A DNA stretch of 64,000 nucleotides from NCBI RefSeq assembly GCF_001550375.1, contig NZ_LRTR01000758.1:21966-85965 (forward strand), read 5' to 3'. Made by a program: the position numbers and the translations under genes. Position 1 is the stretch's first letter, and every line of letters starts with the position of its first letter. The notes under the pieces are model-generated. The model was not told where the DNA came from and searched no databases. It saw only the letters and a program-made list of their open reading frames with translations. This document shows positions 61,819-64,000 of this stretch, piece by piece. The DNA comes from Streptomyces europaeiscabiei (GTDB taxonomy: Bacteria; Actinomycetota; Actinomycetes; Streptomycetales; Streptomycetaceae).

Positions 61819-64000
61819 CGTTGTCTCTCCTCGTTGTCCTGCGCGACGGCGAGTGGCAGCCGGAGGCGGACCGTCCCCCGCGGGCCGGTGGTCACGGTGC
61901 CGCCGAGCGCCGCGATCCGCGTGGTCAGCCGCTCCCGTACGGCGGAGTCGGCGGCGCGGGGCACTCCGGTGGCCGTGAGCGTCAACGTATCGTTGTCCAC
62001 GTCGAGTTCGAGCATCGCGGGCTCCTCGCCGCCGGCCGCGAGCACCGTCTCGGCGGCGCGGTAGGCGGCCAGGTCGACGGCGGTGGGCAGTCGTTCCGGT
62101 ACGCGGTCGGTCAGCCGTATCTCGATGTCCCGGCCGGTGGCCCGGAGTTGGTGGGCGAGCAGGTCGAGCGCCTGGAGGGTGGGCTGCGGCCGTAGTTCGG
62201 CCCCTGTCTCGCTCTCCCGGACGGTGTCGAGCAGGGTGCGCATAGCGGCCAGGGCCTCGCGTGCACGGGTCGCTGTCGCGTCGAGTCGGCCTGCCTCCGC
62301 CTCGGTGACCATGTCGGCGGTGCGGGCCAGGACCGTGGTTTCGAGGCCGGCGGCGATGCGGCGGCGCTCGGTCCAGGCATCGCGGACGGCCTCCTCGGTC
62401 CAGGCGGCAAGGCGTTCGTCGTGGGCGCGACGGTCGGCTTGTCGGCGCCGGGTGCGCAGGCGTCCGGTCAGGTGAGCCGCGGTGCCTGTGAGGGTTGCGC
62501 CGACCGTGGTTCCCGCGATGACCGTCCAGAGGGGAGCGGCCGTACCTCGGTCCAGCATCGCGATGGTGGCGGCCGCGGCGTGCACCAGCACCGTGAGGAG
62601 AAGGGTCGCGACGTGGCCGAGGGCCGGTGGGGGCTGGTCGCTCCCCCGCTCATCCTGGGCCCCCGTCGCGGCCGAGCCGTCCTTCGACACAACTCCGCTC
62701 CACTTGCGTGGCGTTGTGGTTCGGGCCGGTTCCATCGCGAGGGCCGCGCACGTGGCCAACAGGCTCAGCGCGGGCGGGAGGAGGACAGGGCCGCCGTAGT
62801 TGCCCACCGCCATCGCCACCGGCCACAACAGCGCCAGCCCCAGCAGCATCCCGTACGCCGTCCGCGGAGCCCTCCGCAGCCACAGCAGGGCCACCGCCTG
62901 GCCCGCCGCCAGCAGGGCGAAGAAGACCCCCGCGGATACCCGCGTCGCGCTCGACGTCTCCTCGGCCCGGATGATCAGCACGGGCAGCAGCGGCTGCAGG
63001 ACCATGCCCGCCGCCGCCACCACCTGCGCCACCCGGTAGCTCCTCGGCGTCGGCGGTTCCACCGTCGTGACCGTCCGGCCCGGCAGTTCCGCCCGTACCT
63101 CCCAACCGCCCTCCGCCGTCGGGCCGCTGTGCACCGTGCCGCCCGCCTCCCGTACCCGGGAGCGCAGGAAGCCCTGCCCGCGGCCGCCGCCGAGTCCCGC
63201 ACCGTGCGCCACCGCACCGGCCGGCGGAGGTGTGCTCGTGACCGCGACGTCGGTGCGGGTTTCGCCGTACCGGCACAGCACTTTCGTATGCGCGCCGGGG
63301 GCATACCGTGCCACGTTGGTCAGCGCCTCGCGCACGATGCCGTACGCCACCTCCGCGACGGCGCCGTCCGGCAGGGGGTCGATCTCGCAGTCCACCCGCT
63401 GGCCCAGGCGCCGGAACCCGGCGACCAGGTCCAGCAGCCGCTCCTCCGGTGACGGCACCTCCCCGCGGGAGGGCGCCGGCGCTCGTACCGCGCCGAGCGC
63501 GCGGGTCACCTCACGGCCGGTCCCGACCGCGAACTCCAGGGCCTCCTCGGCCAGTTCGGGACGGCGGTCGCGCAACCCGAGGGCCGCTCCCGCCGTGACC
63601 ACCACGGCCGTCAGATGGTGGGCGCTGATGTCGTGCAACTCCCTTTCCATACGGCGCCGTTCGACCGCCGGGAGCCGGTGACGCTCGGACTCGGCCCGCT
63701 TCAGCAGCTGTTCGGCGGCTCGCCGTGCGCGACGGGTTCGCCGTACGCGCTGGCCGGCGCCGCACACGGCGGCGTACAGCAGAGCGGTCAGGACGAGGTC
63801 GAGCCCGTCGCGGTCGCTGAGCCCGTGCAGGCTGATGCCCTGCAGAAGCTGCCAGGCGGCCAGCGCCACCACGCACAGCACGGCGGTGAAGGCGTCGCGT
63901 TCGGTCGCCACGGTGAACAGCGCCAGCGCGACACCCGCGGTCCCGAGCACCGCCATCGCCCCGGCGGGCAGCGGTCCGGCACCCAGCGCGCAGGCGGCGG
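61815..64000 (-). CDS. large membrane histidine kinase with two kinase-like halves (5' end beyond window)
   Basis: The frame is open to the right edge, so the N-terminus is outside; at least 727 residues are present. First half: membrane helices, then a HisKA_3 domain with His in MERELHDISAHHLTAVV and a HATPase. Second half: four or five more membrane helices, then RIAAGLETTVLARTADM, which aligns to a HisKA_3 helix but has no His, followed by a weakly conserved ATPase-like end (TAVDLAAYRAAETVLAAGGE). So the second module looks like a pseudokinase. Partner of the adjacent NarL-type regulator. Confidence 0.82.
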   Translation of the reverse strand, partial: AACALGAGPLPAGAMAVLGTAGVALALFTVATERDAFTAVLCVVALAAWQLLQGISLHGLSDRDGLDLVLTALLYAAVCGAGQRVRRTRRARRAAEQLLKRAESERHRLPAVERRRMERELHDISAHHLTAVVVTAGAALGLRDRRPELAEEALEFAVGTGREVTRALGAVRAPAPSRGEVPSPEERLLDLVAGFRRLGQRVDCEIDPLPDGAVAEVAYGIVREALTNVARYAPGAHTKVLCRYGETRTDVAVTSTPPPAGAVAHGAGLGGGRGQGFLRSRVREAGGTVHSGPTAEGGWEVRAELPGRTVTTVEPPTPRSYRVAQVVAAAGMVLQPLLPVLIIRAEETSSATRVSAGVFFALLAAGQAVALLWLRRAPRTAYGMLLGLALLWPVAMAVGNYGGPVLLPPALSLLATCAALAMEPARTTTPRKWSGVVSKDGSAATGAQDERGSDQPPPALGHVATLLLTVLVHAAAATIAMLDRGTAAPLWTVIAGTTVGATLTGTAAHLTGRLRTRRRQADRRAHDERLAAWTEEAVRDAWTERRRIAAGLETTVLARTADMVTEAEAGRLDATATRAREALAAMRTLLDTVRESETGAELRPQPTLQALDLLAHQLRATGRDIEIRLTDRVPERLPTAVDLAAYRAAETVLAAGGEEPAMLELDVDNDTLTLTATGVPRAADSAVRERLTTRIAALGGTVTTGPRGTVRLRLPLAVAQDNEERQR

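Overview
This window reads as chromosomal DNA of a Streptomyces. It is uniformly GC-rich, uses GTG and TTG starts freely, and carries families typical of that genus: a MOBP mobilisation module with an actinomycete tyrosine integrase, a class I lanthipeptide scrap, a GH62 arabinofuranosidase, a CYP105-like P450, a Cse-like lipoprotein/regulator/kinase set and an S8 exoprotease. No complete rRNA or tRNA gene lies inside it.

The main structural feature is a tandem array of integrated elements at one tRNA gene. The same 46-bp 3' half of a tRNA-Gly (anticodon loop CCC through the terminal CCA) occurs at 43909-43954, 49071-49116 and 55786-55831. Each copy is followed by a tRNA-type hairpin and preceded by a conserved integrase arm region. 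Position 1 begins inside the hairpin of a fourth copy, presumably the real tRNA, just off the left edge. The array therefore holds element 1 (about 1-43.95 kb, with integrase and excisionase), element 2 (43.96-49.1 kb, no integrase) and element 3 (49.1-55.8 kb, no integrase). Ordinary chromosome probably resumes after 55.83 kb.

Element 1, left part (0.27-10.2 kb): a metal-resistance set (MerR regulator, MerT-like membrane protein, Acr3-like efflux permease), then Int, Xis and an XRE regulator, all leftward. Reading rightward are a winged-helix Rep-like protein, a zinc-finger protein, a dense repeat region that may be the origin of replication or transfer, MobC, a MOBP relaxase and a PD-(D/E)XK nuclease. 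No TraB/FtsK-type translocase is present, so the element looks mobilisable rather than self-transmissible.

Element 1, cargo (10-43.9 kb): a decaying RiPP cluster (LanB cut at its 5' end next to a transposase scrap; LanC and a LanB-elimination-domain gene both frameshifted); a second truncated copy of the relaxase/nuclease end; a secreted hydrolase; an ABC importer with alpha/beta hydrolase and tandem IclR regulator; a truncated Tn554-like recombinase pair; an F420-type reductase and SDR with divergent TetR; a LysR-controlled flavin monooxygenase plus flavin reductase; an IS5-type transposase; a GH62 enzyme; and a P450-ferredoxin-ferredoxin reductase-SDR operon with divergent TetR. Two truncated gene ends in inverted orientation flank the 35.0-43.2 kb section.

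Element 2 is mostly relics: an IS1182-type transposase, a ParA-like ATPase with an atypical P-loop, a broken vapBC pair, a piece of LanB related to the one in element 1, a broken GH32 gene, and an intact-looking vapBC. Element 3 carries a lipoprotein, response regulator and histidine kinase (CseA/B/C-like, without sigE) and a large divergent S8 protease. Beyond the array lie a secreted VCBS/FG-GAP protein, an N-terminally shortened SulP transporter, a small membrane protein and a NarL-type two-component pair whose kinase runs off the right edge. All calls come from reading the sequence; no database search was run.
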